DNA of 47,035 nucleotides from Caldivirga sp. MU80 (GTDB taxonomy: Archaea > Thermoproteota > Thermoprotei > Thermoproteales > Thermocladiaceae). The notes under the pieces are model-generated. The model had not been told where the DNA came from. It searched no databases and saw only the letters and a program-made list of their open reading frames with translations. Below are positions 34,000 through 43,033 of the stretch, in pieces. Position numbers and translations under genes: made by a program. The stretch spans positions 1-47,035 of the forward strand of contig NZ_LCTF01000018.1 in assembly GCF_001663375.1 (NCBI RefSeq), written 5' to 3'. Each line of letters opens with the position of its first letter. Position 1 is the first letter of the stretch.

Positions 34000-36315
34000 T
34001 CAAGGTGGCTCATGGTGAGGGGCCTTGGTGAAGGATACCTTGAAGTCACCTATCACCTGTACCTTACCGTAATTCACCCTAACCCCCTCCAGCCTACCAT
34101 ACCCACCGAAGTCGGCTGAGAAGGTTTCAACGTCACCGTAGACCTCAACGGAAAGGTCATGAAACACCTCCGGGGTTAGGTAAAGCGCCTTAACCCTTGT
34201 GTAGGGTATTGCAGCTCCGTCCTTAACGTAGATGGGTATCCTGTTCAGGGGTGCCTTAATCCTAACCGTAGTTGGGCCCCTGATAACCTCACCACTCCAG
34301 TAATCGTACCACACACCCTCAGGTAGGTAAACTGTTCTCTCATCTCCTGTGAACAATGGGGCTACTAGCATGGCCTCGCCAAACATGTACTCATCATCAA
34401 TGTCCCTGACTGATTCATCATCGGGGTAGTCCATGACAAGCGGCCTAACCAGCGGCATCCCAGTCCTCAAGCCCTTAATTACCTGCGAGTAGATGTAGGG
34501 TATTAACGAGTACCTGAGCCTAATGAAGCCTGAGACTATCCTATAAGTCTCGTCGCCGTAGCTCCACGGTTCCCTCTCCGTGGTTCCATGGAACCTGCTG
34601 TGGGATAATAATAAACCCATTTGAGCCCACCTAACGTAAAGCTCAGGTGTTGGTGTGCCACTGTAGCCGCCTATATCAACGCTGGCATACATTATGCCGG
34701 AGGTGGCCATTGATAAGACGCCCCTAAGCGATGCAGCCATCCCCCTGGGTGTTGAATCAGGGTCGCCGGTCCACCTAATCGGATACCTGTGTATGCCAAG
34801 CCCACCGGACCTGCCCCACACAATGGTCTCACCCCTAGTCTCCTTAATAGTCTCGTAGACGACCTTATTGTATATGACTGGGTAGAGGTTGTGAATGCAT
34901 GGGTCAGCGCCAATGTAATACTCCCCCTGCTCGGGGACACCCTCACCGTAGTCGGTTTTAATGGCATCGATACCTAGGTTAAGTAGCTCCTTAATCTTAT
35001 CTGCATACATCCTGCAAGCCTCATCATTGGTGAAGTCAACTGCCCCGAAGTCAGTGATGAGGTAGCGGTAGTCCACCAGCGACCCATTTATCCAAGCCGG
35101 CATCTCAACCATGGGCTTACCCTTGACCTTAACGAGCAACCCCTTCTCGTTCAATTCACTGAACCATCGGCTACCCACGGGTGCATATGGATTAACCCAT
35201 AGGCTAACCTTAAAGCCCAATTCATGGAGCCTAGCCGTCATTTCACTTGGCCTCGGGAAGCCCCCATGCCACTCGAAGGTGCATCCTTGCCCAGTCATAG
35301 GGTACTCCCTGAATATAACCTCAAACTTATCCGGCCACTTGGACTTAATGTAGTCGAGGACCGGTCTAAAGCTCCACCTGCCGTTCTCCTCATGATACCT
35401 AACCAGCTCCTTAACCTCGCTCTCGCTCAACCCAAGTCTCAGCAGGAATAGTCTCAGGGACTCCCTGAAGGGCCTCCTTGTGTATATTGGGTCTATGTGT
35501 ATCACATCGCCGGGTAAGCCCCTCCTCCTAACCTCCTCAGCGAACTTAACCACGTCGTCTTGTGTCCTATATGTTGAGTAGACGTAACCCGCATCCCTCC
35601 ATAGGCTATACCACACGCCGAAGGACCAGAGTGGGGGGATTTCGGGGTAGCCCGTCAACTCCCACAAAGCCTTAATGGCCTCATTGGGCCTGTTGAATAG
35701 TATTAGGTAAAGGTCAACCTCCCTGGGCATCACAATTTCACCAACACCCAGGTACCTAGACCCAAAGTCCATGACCACCCTGCAGTAGGTGTCGATCAAA
35801 AGCCCATAGCCGGCGGTTGACCAGTAGAATGGGTAGGCCACGTAGGTTTTATCGTTGGGTAAACCGGCAGGGTCAACCACATAGACCTCAAGTCTCTGCC
35901 CAACCCTGTTAACCCTTCCAAACCACTCACCAACCCCATAAACCCCCTCCCCCGGGTTTATTAGAATGGGCATGTGGAGGCCATCGTCGAGCAGGTGGAA
36001 GTAGCCCCTACCGTAATGCTGCGGGGTGAGTAAGTTGTTAGTGAAGACCACTGAGCCATTCCTAGTGACGGTTAGCCTAAGTGGTGATGTGGATACTGTG
36101 AGCATTACCCCTGGAGCCACCTCCAGCTTAACCTCACCCTCCTCAACAGGCCCCTTAGACTCCCTAAGCTCAATCCCAATCACAATAGGCTCCACTGGTA
36201 GTTGAAGAACCTTAAGCCTATAGGTTAACCCGCTGATTAACACGTTTACGCTTAGCAATTGCCTCGACCTAGCCTTAAGCTCATCATTAATGGCCCTAAA
36301 GGACTTACAATCCAT
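34000..36315 (-). CDS. GH31 alpha-xylosidase/alpha-glucosidase (YicI/XylS-like)
   Basis: A retaining glycosidase of family GH31. The nucleophile is D455 in AIKTDYGEGVP, the KTDFGE form typical of alpha-xylosidases such as YicI and XylS rather than the WxDMNE form of maltases. The acid/base residue is D518 in WTGDPDST. SLRGVLSMATSGIMYASVDIGGY and LLLSHSRFHG also follow the YicI pattern. The enzyme has an N-terminal beta-sandwich and no signal peptide, so it acts in the cytosol, releasing xylose from xylo-oligosaccharides. ATG 36315 gives 771 residues; the open frame reaches 36459 but would cover the neighbour's promoter. It is divergent from the Dph6 gene. Confidence 0.9.
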   Translation of the reverse strand: MDCKSFRAINDELKARSRQLLSVNVLISGLTYRLKVLQLPVEPIVIGIELRESKGPVEEGEVKLEVAPGVMLTVSTSPLRLTVTRNGSVVFTNNLLTPQHYGRGYFHLLDDGLHMPILINPGEGVYGVGEWFGRVNRVGQRLEVYVVDPAGLPNDKTYVAYPFYWSTAGYGLLIDTYCRVVMDFGSRYLGVGEIVMPREVDLYLILFNRPNEAIKALWELTGYPEIPPLWSFGVWYSLWRDAGYVYSTYRTQDDVVKFAEEVRRRGLPGDVIHIDPIYTRRPFRESLRLFLLRLGLSESEVKELVRYHEENGRWSFRPVLDYIKSKWPDKFEVIFREYPMTGQGCTFEWHGGFPRPSEMTARLHELGFKVSLWVNPYAPVGSRWFSELNEKGLLVKVKGKPMVEMPAWINGSLVDYRYLITDFGAVDFTNDEACRMYADKIKELLNLGIDAIKTDYGEGVPEQGEYYIGADPCIHNLYPVIYNKVVYETIKETRGETIVWGRSGGLGIHRYPIRWTGDPDSTPRGMAASLRGVLSMATSGIMYASVDIGGYSGTPTPELYVRWAQMGLLLSHSRFHGTTEREPWSYGDETYRIVSGFIRLRYSLIPYIYSQVIKGLRTGMPLVRPLVMDYPDDESVRDIDDEYMFGEAMLVAPLFTGDERTVYLPEGVWYDYWSGEVIRGPTTVRIKAPLNRIPIYVKDGAAIPYTRVKALYLTPEVFHDLSVEVYGDVETFSADFGGYGRLEGVRVNYGKVQVIGDFKVSFTKAPHHEPP

Positions 36316-36395
36316 AGTATTCGTGTGAGTATACTTATCCAGATTTTTAAGCATCACCCCAGGGGTTATTAACCCCACTAGCTCAATTAAGCAGA

Positions 36396-37100
36396 GTGAG
36401 GAGTGTTTGCGCACTGTTCTCTGGGGGTAAGGACTCAACGTACGCCGTGCACTGGGCATTTATGCATGGTTTCGACGTTAAATGCCTAGTAACCCTAATA
36501 CCGGCCAGGGAGGACTCGTGGATGTTTCATAGACCAGCCGTGGAGTACACTAGGCTTCAAGCCGAGGCCATGGGGTTTAGGCAAATTCTAGAGAACACCA
36601 GCGGAGTTAAGGGTGCTGAATTAGTTGACTTAAAGAGGGCACTTAATAGGGCTATTGAGGAGTGCGGAATCTCCGGTATCGTGACTGGAGCCTTGTTGTC
36701 GGATTATCAAAGGATGAACATAAACATGGTTGCCGAGGGACTTGGACTAAGGGTTTACTCACCCCTGTGGCGTAAGGACCAAGCAAGATACCTACTTGAA
36801 CTATACGATGCAGGGTTGAGGTTTATGGTAACGTCCATAGATGCCTATGGCCTAGACCCTGGGTTAATGGGCAGGGTTCTTGGAAGAAATGACCTGGAGA
36901 GGGTTGTTAAACTGGCGTCTATGCATGGCTTTAACCCAGCCTTTGAGGGTGGTGAGGCTGAGACCTTCGTTGTTGATGCACCGCTCTTCAGGAGTAGAGT
37001 TGGGGTTAAGGGGAGGATTGTAAGACTTGGTGAATACTCTTGGAGGTTCATTATTGATGAGGCTTGGCTTGAACCCAAGCCCAATGAGGTTGCTGGTTAA
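36396..37100 (+). CDS. dph6: Diphthine-ammonia ligase (Dph6-type ATP pyrophosphatase)
   Basis: Performs the last, ATP-dependent amidation step in diphthamide formation on aEF2. The PP-loop SGGKDSTYAVHWA is at the N-terminus, followed by TGALLSDYQRMNIN (S-D-Y-Q-R motif of the family) and GEGGEAETFVVDAPLF-like GGEAETFVVDAPLF at the end. The length of 234 residues fits the archaeal stand-alone form. GTG 36396 is about 28 bases after GGTTATTAAC. It precedes aIF2-gamma with 34 bases between, so both translation-related genes may share regulation, but the second has its own TATA. Confidence 0.9.
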   Translation: MRSVCALFSGGKDSTYAVHWAFMHGFDVKCLVTLIPAREDSWMFHRPAVEYTRLQAEAMGFRQILENTSGVKGAELVDLKRALNRAIEECGISGIVTGALLSDYQRMNINMVAEGLGLRVYSPLWRKDQARYLLELYDAGLRFMVTSIDAYGLDPGLMGRVLGRNDLERVVKLASMHGFNPAFEGGEAETFVVDAPLFRSRVGVKGRIVRLGEYSWRFIIDEAWLEPKPNEVAG

Positions 37101-37134
37101 CTTTTTAAGCCCAATGGATGTTGCGTTAGTTGTA

Positions 37135-38361
37135 ATGCAGGAATACACGTACCCAGATTCAATAATCATAACGGCTGGACACGTGGACCATGGGAAGACC
37201 ACCGTGGTTCAGGCGCTTAGTGGTGAGTGGGTGGCTAGGCATAGTGAGGAGGTTAAGAGGGCCATGACGATTAAGTTGGGTTACACCAACATTGACCTAT
37301 ACGAGTGCGGTGGGGATTACCCAGTAATCCCCATTGGCCTAATTAAAGACGGCAAGTGCCCAGATGGGTCTGAGGCAAGGTTCACCAGGAGGGTGTCCAT
37401 CCTAGACGCACCTGGCCACGAGGTCCTCCTATCAACCATGATAAGTGGGATATCCTTCGTCGACGGCGCCATACTGGTCGTGGATGCGTCAACGCGGGTC
37501 CCCCAACCCCAGACCGAGGAGCACTTCGTGGCATTAACCATAATGGGCATTAAGGGCCTTGTAATAGCCCAGAATAAGATTGACTTGGTTAATAGGGATA
37601 AGGCCATTGAGAACTACATGCAGATAAGGAGCTTCATCAAGGGCACCTGGGCCGAGGGCTCACCCATAATACCAATCTCGGCACTGCACAGGGTTAACAT
37701 AGACGCCTTGGTCTCAACCATAAACAACGTGATTAAACCCAAGGTCATAGACCTAGGCAAACCACCAATAATGTACGTCCTGAGGAGCTTCAACGTCAAT
37801 AAGCCAGGCACCTCACCAAGTAAACTAATGGGTGGCGTATTAGGCGGCACACTGCTCCAGGGCAGGATAAGGGTTGGTGACGAGATTGAGGTTAGGCCAG
37901 GCCTTAAACTGGGGGATAGGTACGTACCCATTAGGACTAAGGTGGTTAGCATAGCAATAGGCAATCAATCCGTGGAGGAGGCCAGGCCAGGGGGTTTGGT
38001 GGGGATAGGTACACTACTTGACCCAGCCCTAACCAAGGCAGACGCCCTAGTGGGCAGTGTAGTGGGGGAACCGGGTAAGCTATACCCAGTCTACGGCAGT
38101 ATTGAGGCGGAGTACCACCCAATAAGCAGGAAGGGCGTGGACTCGGCTATCAAGGTTGGGGAGCCGGTAATGGTAATACTGGGCTCAGCCTCAGTAATGG
38201 GAGTTGTAAGGAGCCTGAGGGGTGGTGCAGTAACCATAGACCTAAGGAGGGGTGTGTGCGCCCAGGAGGGATCGAAGCTGGTGGTCATTAAGCAGGTGTC
38301 GGGTAGATGGAGGATAGTGGGCTGGGGAGTTCTAAAAGGCGGTAAAACACTCCTAGACTAG
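37135..38361 (+). CDS. eif2g: Translation initiation factor aIF2 subunit gamma
   Basis: A GTPase that brings Met-tRNAi to the small subunit. G1 ITAGHVDHGKTTVVQ, switch 1 with KRAMTIKLGY, G3 LDAPGHEVLLSTMI, G4 AQNKIDLV and G5 ISALHRVN are all present, followed by two beta-barrel domains. The zinc-knuckle region between G1 and G3 has only two Cys (YECGGDYP and GKCPDGSE) where the family usually has four, so the knuckle looks reduced. The frame is open from 37027, but ATG 37135 (MQEYTYPDSIIITAGH) fits the protein start and lies about 30 bases after CTTTTTAAG. An element end follows within ten bases of the stop. Confidence 0.95.
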   Translation: MQEYTYPDSIIITAGHVDHGKTTVVQALSGEWVARHSEEVKRAMTIKLGYTNIDLYECGGDYPVIPIGLIKDGKCPDGSEARFTRRVSILDAPGHEVLLSTMISGISFVDGAILVVDASTRVPQPQTEEHFVALTIMGIKGLVIAQNKIDLVNRDKAIENYMQIRSFIKGTWAEGSPIIPISALHRVNIDALVSTINNVIKPKVIDLGKPPIMYVLRSFNVNKPGTSPSKLMGGVLGGTLLQGRIRVGDEIEVRPGLKLGDRYVPIRTKVVSIAIGNQSVEEARPGGLVGIGTLLDPALTKADALVGSVVGEPGKLYPVYGSIEAEYHPISRKGVDSAIKVGEPVMVILGSASVMGVVRSLRGGAVTIDLRRGVCAQEGSKLVVIKQVSGRWRIVGWGVLKGGKTLLD

Positions 38362-38367
38362 AACCAA

Positions 38368-38430
38368 CTCCGCAAATACTGTCGAGACCCCCAGGGTGAA
38401 ACCCTGCCCTTCAGGGCGGGGAGGGGGTCA
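38368..38430 (+). repeat. Solo right end of the 29512-type element
   Basis: The last 48 bases (38383-38430) match 29636-29683 at 44 of 48 positions: CGAGACCCCC, GGTGAAACCC, a CCCTTCAGGG hairpin and GGGGAGGGGGTCA. CCGCAAATA upstream is also shared. No matching left end is found, so this is a solo right end, lying just after the aIF2-gamma gene. Confidence 0.7.
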
Positions 38431-38611
38431 TACTAGGTCCAATCACATTTGTTAATTCCATTCAGTGCTTCACCAACACCATATAACCTATTACATAACC
38501 TGAGTACGTACCGGTTCATACGTCCACACTCCTTCAAAAGTAATTAACTTCTCAGAGTCCTACTACATGTTTAACTTAACCTATTTCAGTTAGTTTTATC
38601 TTAAACGTTGA
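38431..38611. other. AT-rich gap
   Basis: About 180 AT-rich bases between the solo element end and the foreign-looking frame. I see no gene or structured RNA. Confidence 0.5.
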
Positions 38612-38953
38612 TTCGACATTAACATTATTAATACCAATGCCCTGGTACACTTCACTGAGCGTTACCACGGCAAAGACGATGGTAAGCCGCTCCATGCCGT
38701 TAGTTCCCGACAACCTTTACTTGGACTACCTATCTCCGTGGATTTAAATGGACCGTTTTTCAACACCATGAAGGGCGTATACGATGTTCGTGAGGATATA
38801 CATCGTGATGAACCCGGGGCGCAATATACCATTAGCCAATTTAGGGATAATTATAAGCTACGTGGCACCGTACAAATCGGCAAGACGGGCGCAATCCATG
38901 AAGGCGGCTTCACGGGCTTAGTTTGGGGCAGTAGCGTTAAATATGTTCATTAA
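38612..38953 (+). pseudogene. Fragment of an acquired gene, no start codon
   Basis: An open frame of 113 codons from a stop at 38609 to the stop at 38951-38953. It has no ATG, GTG or TTG in its first 42 codons (first start GTG 38738). Arginine is mostly CGT/CGA here, whereas neighbours use AGG, so it looks transferred. The part HFTERYHGKDDG...PLHAVSSRQPLLGLPI has a faint likeness to the YYG...DEPLxTVTTxDRFGLV region of cytosine-5 DNA methyltransferases. That is only a guess. The Nudix gene's TATA box (TTAAATATG) lies inside its end, so the frame is probably not expressed. Confidence 0.4.
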
Positions 38954-38965
38954 ACCGACTTCCGC

Positions 38966-39430
38966 ATGGGTAGGGAGTACCCTAGATACCCGTTGGTTGG
39001 GGTTGGCGCAGTGGTCATTAACAATGGCAAGGTTCTCCTGGTTAGGAGGGGTAATGAGCCTGGGAGGGGTAAGTTCAGCATACCTGGTGGTATGGTTGAG
39101 GCCAGTGAGGATCCTAAGGTGGCTGTGGTGAGGGAGCTTGAGGAGGAGACTGGGTTGAAGGGTGAGGCTAGGCTGCTACTGGGCGTTTACCAGTATGTTG
39201 AGAGGGATGGTGATGGCAACGTTAGGTACCACTTCATACTCCTAGACTACCTGGTTGAGGTTAAGGGCGGTTCACTAAGGGCATCGAGCGATGCGGAGGA
39301 GGCTGTGTTCGTTGATATTAGGGAAGCCCTTAACCTAAACTTAACGGAGACTGCCAGGGAGCTAATACAGGATCTGCTGATTAACGGTATTAAGGCTTGC
39401 GTTGGCTCAAGGAGCATTATTGAGGGTTAG
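38966..39430 (+). CDS. Nudix hydrolase
   Basis: The Nudix box is complete: GGMVEASEDPKVAVVRELEE followed by ETGLKGE, i.e. G-x5-E-x7-REhxEExGh. The start RYPLVGVGAVVINNGKVLLV is the usual beta strand entry. At 154 residues it resembles the archaeal ADP-ribose pyrophosphatase and MutT-like group. The substrate is not decided. ATG 38966 is about 26 bases after TTAAATATG. It is 36 bases before gltX, probably separate transcripts. Confidence 0.9.
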   Translation: MGREYPRYPLVGVGAVVINNGKVLLVRRGNEPGRGKFSIPGGMVEASEDPKVAVVRELEEETGLKGEARLLLGVYQYVERDGDGNVRYHFILLDYLVEVKGGSLRASSDAEEAVFVDIREALNLNLTETARELIQDLLINGIKACVGSRSIIEG

Positions 39431-39466
39431 ATACGCTTATTAATTTCCCAGCGCCGGTGAGGCTTA

Positions 39467-41221
39467 ATGAGCAGTGTTGACGTTAGGGAATTGGCGCTTA
39501 AGCATGCCCTAATCAACGCCGTCAGGTTCAATGGGAAGGCTGACGTTAAGGCCGTGGTCAGCAAGATATTTGCTGATAGGCCAGAGTTGAGGGCTAGCGC
39601 AAGGCAGGTGGTTGAGGTGGTTAGGGAGGTGGTGGACTACGTGAACTCCCTAACCCTAGAGGAGCAGAGGAGGATACTTGAGGAGAGGTGGCCTGAAGCC
39701 CTCGAGGTTAAGAGACCCACTGAGGCTAGGAGGGGTGACGTGGAGTCCCTGCCGGAGCTACCGGACGCGGATAGGTTGAGTAAACTGGCCCTCAGGTTTG
39801 CCCCAAACCCAGACTTCTACCTGCACCTGGGCAGCGCCAGGCCAGCTATAGTGAACTACGCCTACAAGCTCAAGTACGCTGCCAGGGGTAAGGAGGCGAA
39901 GTTCATTCTTAGGTTTGAGGACACGGACCCAAGGACGAAGAGACCTATGCCCGAAGCTTACGATGCGATTAGGGAGGATTTGAGGTGGCTTGAGGTTAAG
40001 TGGGATGAGGAGTATATTCAATCAGACAGGATGAACATATATTACGACCACGCCAGGAGGATTATTGAGCTTGGCGGAGCTTACGTGGTGGCTAAGGGTA
40101 GTGGATGCGAGCCTGAGGATTGGAAGAGGCTTAAACTCGAGGGTAAGCCATGCAGTACTAGGCTTGCTGAGGCGTCGGTCAACCTGGAGTTGTTCGATAG
40201 GATGCTTGAAGGGCGTTTCAATGAGGGGGAGGCCGTGGTGGCGATTAAGACTGACTTAAGCAGCCCAGACCCAAGCATTAGGGATTGGGTCGCCTTCAGG
40301 GTCATAGATACTCACAGGTACCCACACCCAAGGGTTGGGGATAAGTACATTGTTTGGCCAACCTACAACTTCGCCGTGGCCGTGGATGACCATCTAATGG
40401 GTATTACCCACGTGTTGAGGGCGCAGGAGCATAGGGTCAACACGGTTAAGCAGTACTACGTCTTCAAGGCCTTCGGCTGGGAGCAACCCTACACGATACA
40501 CTTCGGTAGGCTTAGGGTGGAGGGGCTTAAGCTAAGCAAGAGCATACTGAAGAAGCTTAACCTAGCCAGGGATGACGTGACGCTACCAACCCTAGCAGGC
40601 TTGAGGAGTAGGGGCATTACGCCCGAGGCCATATGGAGGTTAATACTCTTCGTGGGGATTAAGGAAACCGACGCCACCATAACCCTAAGCAACCTCTACG
40701 CATACAATAGACAGGTGATAGAGCCCATAGCCAACAGGTACATGTTCGTCAGGGACCCAGTTAGGTTAAGACTGATTGGGGTTAATGGGCCCATTAAGGC
40801 TAAACTACCCATGCACCCATCATACCCAGAGAGGGGGTTCAGGTTCATTGAAGTTAAGGACGTGGTTTACATCCAACGCAACGACGTGAAGGTTGGGGTG
40901 TTGATTAGGTTGATGGGGCTTGGCAACATTAAGATAACCAAGGTTAATGGTGAATCAGCGGAGGCCGAGTTCCTAGGCCAGGACATTGAGGAGGCCAGGA
41001 GAGCTGAGGCACCGATAATACAGTGGGCACCACCCAACGCCGTTGAGGCTGAGGTAACCGTGCCAGTGGACGTTGGGAAGGTTAATAGGGATAGGGGACT
41101 CGCTGAACCAGCCGTGGCTGGGCTTGAGGTGGGTACGGTTATGCAATTCATCAGGTATGGTTTCGTTAAGTTGACGGGGGTTGAGGGAGGCGTGGTTAAG
41201 CTGGTTTACGTACACGACTAG
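39467..41221 (+). CDS. gltX: Glutamyl-tRNA synthetase, archaeal type
   Basis: Class I aminoacyl-tRNA synthetase charging tRNA-Glu (and tRNA-Gln for later amidation in archaea). The class I motif is [18 protein letters not shown] (HxGH form, here HLGS), and the KMSKS loop is [11 protein letters not shown]. The N-terminal 100 residues are the archaeal extension. The C-terminal part after about residue 390 is the beta-barrel anticodon domain of the GlnRS-like archaeal type. The length of 584 residues is normal. ATG 39467 is about 25 bases after TTATTAATT. Confidence 0.96.
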   Translation: MSSVDVRELALKHALINAVRFNGKADVKAVVSKIFADRPELRASARQVVEVVREVVDYVNSLTLEEQRRILEERWPEALEVKRPTEARRGDVESLPELPDADRLSKLALRFAPNPDFYLHLGSARPAIVNYAYKLKYAARGKEAKFILRFEDTDPRTKRPMPEAYDAIREDLRWLEVKWDEEYIQSDRMNIYYDHARRIIELGGAYVVAKGSGCEPEDWKRLKLEGKPCSTRLAEASVNLELFDRMLEGRFNEGEAVVAIKTDLSSPDPSIRDWVAFRVIDTHRYPHPRVGDKYIVWPTYNFAVAVDDHLMGITHVLRAQEHRVNTVKQYYVFKAFGWEQPYTIHFGRLRVEGLKLSKSILKKLNLARDDVTLPTLAGLRSRGITPEAIWRLILFVGIKETDATITLSNLYAYNRQVIEPIANRYMFVRDPVRLRLIGVNGPIKAKLPMHPSYPERGFRFIEVKDVVYIQRNDVKVGVLIRLMGLGNIKITKVNGESAEAEFLGQDIEEARRAEAPIIQWAPPNAVEAEVTVPVDVGKVNRDRGLAEPAVAGLEVGTVMQFIRYGFVKLTGVEGGVVKLVYVHD

Positions 41222-41289
41222 CCCTATAAGGAATATAAGGAATATTAACTACTCCAGTTCATTCCTCAAGCGGGAAGGGAGTTTGCGGC

Positions 41290-41751
41290 CTATTTAACGT
41301 GGTGCCTAGTCTTAGCCATGAAACCCCTACCCACGGTCTTAGCCTCCTCAGGCGTTATAATTAACCTACCCACGCCTATGACGCCGCCTGACTCGTCAAC
41401 TATGGCGACGTCCATGTTCTGTGAGGCATTCTTAACCTCAACAACGCTCTTAACAGGGACGCTCCTACCCTGCTTAACGAAGGGTGCAGTCTCACTGTTG
41501 ACCCTGATCCACGAGTCCACCAGGGAGGCGCCGTGGATGGTTGGTATGAGTAACCCGTCACTGGCCCTAATGCTGAAGGCAACTTTACCGTTTACGTAAA
41601 TGTGCTTAATCCTCCTAAGCACGCCATGGTACTCAACCTCAATGTCCATTTCCCTAAGCCTATTAGCCACCTCCCACCCATACACGTAGGCCACTATCAT
41701 TAATGCCCTGTTCACCAGGAAGGTATCCCTAGTCCTAACCACGGGCTCCAT
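41290..41751 (-). CDS. PUA-domain protein
   Basis: The C-terminal 80 residues are a PUA RNA-binding domain: a start IHGASLVDSWIRVN, SVPVKSVVEV, DVAIVDESGGVIGVGRLII with the Gly-x-Gly turn, and TPEEAKTVGRGFMAK. An N-terminal part (TRDTFLVNRALMIVAYVYG) is helical and not recognised. PUA domains occur in tRNA and rRNA modification enzymes; without a catalytic domain this may be an accessory factor. The length of 153 residues resembles small archaeal PUA proteins. TTAAAAAG lies upstream of ATG 41751. Confidence 0.82.
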   Translation of the reverse strand: MEPVVRTRDTFLVNRALMIVAYVYGWEVANRLREMDIEVEYHGVLRRIKHIYVNGKVAFSIRASDGLLIPTIHGASLVDSWIRVNSETAPFVKQGRSVPVKSVVEVKNASQNMDVAIVDESGGVIGVGRLIITPEEAKTVGRGFMAKTRHHVK

Positions 41752-41787
41752 TAAGCGTGTTACTTTTTAACCTTACCTAAGCCGTGG

Positions 41788-42120
41788 CTACATGAACCTG
41801 GTTAAGTCGCTTTGCCTACTACCTTTAACAATGGCTGAGTAGAGCCTATCAACCAAGTCACCCCAGCTTAACTCACCCTTAATGGCCCAGGAGGCTATCA
41901 GTGAATTGTACCCACTAAGCATCCTGAGGAAGTCGATCCACCCGATCCCCTGGGCCTTCAGTTCAGCCTTCCAAGCGTCCCAGAGGTACTTGGCTAATTC
42001 ATTACCGAACCATATGGCGAAGTTCACGCATCCAGGCCCACTGCAGGTACTCATCCTCCTCCTAATCCTATCCTTAATATCCATGGGCTCGGGGAGCGGG
42101 GGCTTATGCACATTTAACAT
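41788..42120 (-). CDS. Hypothetical helical protein, 110 residues
   Basis: Not recognised. It is mostly helical and amphipathic, with MSTCSGPGCVNFAIWFGNEL near the start (two Cys in CSGPGC) and IGWIDFLRMLSGYNSLIASW in the middle. It looks cytosolic and has no membrane helix. TATA-like words at about 42140 and 42155 support transcription. An internal ATG at 42084 (MDIKDRIRRRM) is another possible start. It is transcribed in the same direction as the PUA gene, 36 bases before it. Confidence 0.6.
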   Translation of the reverse strand: MLNVHKPPLPEPMDIKDRIRRRMSTCSGPGCVNFAIWFGNELAKYLWDAWKAELKAQGIGWIDFLRMLSGYNSLIASWAIKGELSWGDLVDRLYSAIVKGSRQSDLTRFM

Positions 42121-42243
42121 TAATAATCCTGGGTAATAAACCTAAGTTTTAAATTTCAACGGCCCATTGCGTAGGCTTAACGGTTGGGTATGGAGGGGTT
42201 TAGCCATGATTAAGGCTTAAAAGCCTAGGCGCCTGGGGTTTGT

Positions 42244-42993
42244 ATGAACATTAGGGATATATACGATGCGGTATCCAGGGGTGAACTACTCCTAATAGAC
42301 CTGAGCCACAGCCTAAGCAATGGTATGCCCATATACCCCGGTGACCCACCCTTCAACCACGAGTACGTCAGGTTTGGTAAAAGTTACGGCGAGGCGACGC
42401 TATCCCGCGTATGCATGGGCATGCACACAGGCACCCACATAGACCTACCCCTACACTTCCAACCAGGTGGGGCATCTGTGGATAAGTTCCCGCTATCCAG
42501 GTTCATAGTCTACAGCGTTGCATTGGACCTGTCAGGCAAGGCGCCTGGTGAACCTATCGGTAGGGTTGACCTTGAGGCGTTTAGGGATAGGATAAGGGGT
42601 GGATTGGGCATCCTCCTGTACACCGGGTTCTCCAGTAAGTGGGGTAGTGAGGAGTTCCTGTACAATTGGCAGTACCTATCAAGGGATGGGGCCGATTACC
42701 TGGTTGAACGTGGAGTATCGTTGGTGGGTACGGAGGCCTTAAGTGTAGCTGGCTATTCAGGTAAGCCAGACTACCCATACCCGGCTAGGGTTAGTAGGGA
42801 TGACGTGGTCTACGTCCATTATAAGCTGCTGTCATCTAATGTATTGATAATAGAGGGTTTAACCAACCTGGATAGGGTGCTTAATGAATGCCTAAACTCA
42901 GAGGCCCTGCTGATAGCGGCACCCCTCAATGTAATCGGTTCTGAGGCTGGGCAATCCAGGGTCTTCGCCCTATGCAACCCAGCTAGGCGTTGA
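42244..42993 (+). CDS. Cyclase-family metal hydrolase (kynurenine formamidase type)
   Basis: The signature MHTGTHIDLPLHFQPGG (HxGTHxDxPxH) is the metal site of the cyclase family (PF04199), which includes kynurenine formamidase and isatin hydrolase. It begins with IDLSHSLSNGMPIYPGDPP, also typical. A C-terminal LLIAAPLNVIGSEAGQSRV closes the fold. The substrate is unknown; no tryptophan-degradation genes are adjacent. The length of 249 residues is normal. ATG 42244 is 26 bases after CTTAAAAG. Confidence 0.88.
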   Translation: MNIRDIYDAVSRGELLLIDLSHSLSNGMPIYPGDPPFNHEYVRFGKSYGEATLSRVCMGMHTGTHIDLPLHFQPGGASVDKFPLSRFIVYSVALDLSGKAPGEPIGRVDLEAFRDRIRGGLGILLYTGFSSKWGSEEFLYNWQYLSRDGADYLVERGVSLVGTEALSVAGYSGKPDYPYPARVSRDDVVYVHYKLLSSNVLIIEGLTNLDRVLNECLNSEALLIAAPLNVIGSEAGQSRVFALCNPARR

Positions 42994-43033
42994 TGCTGGG
43001 GTATGTTTATTTAACCCCACGCACCCGCTGCAC

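Noticed and set aside
38738-38953. A 71-residue gene from GTG 38738
   Set aside because: The open frame and protein-like character extend 42 codons further upstream without a start, so GTG 38738 is an internal Val of a fragment.
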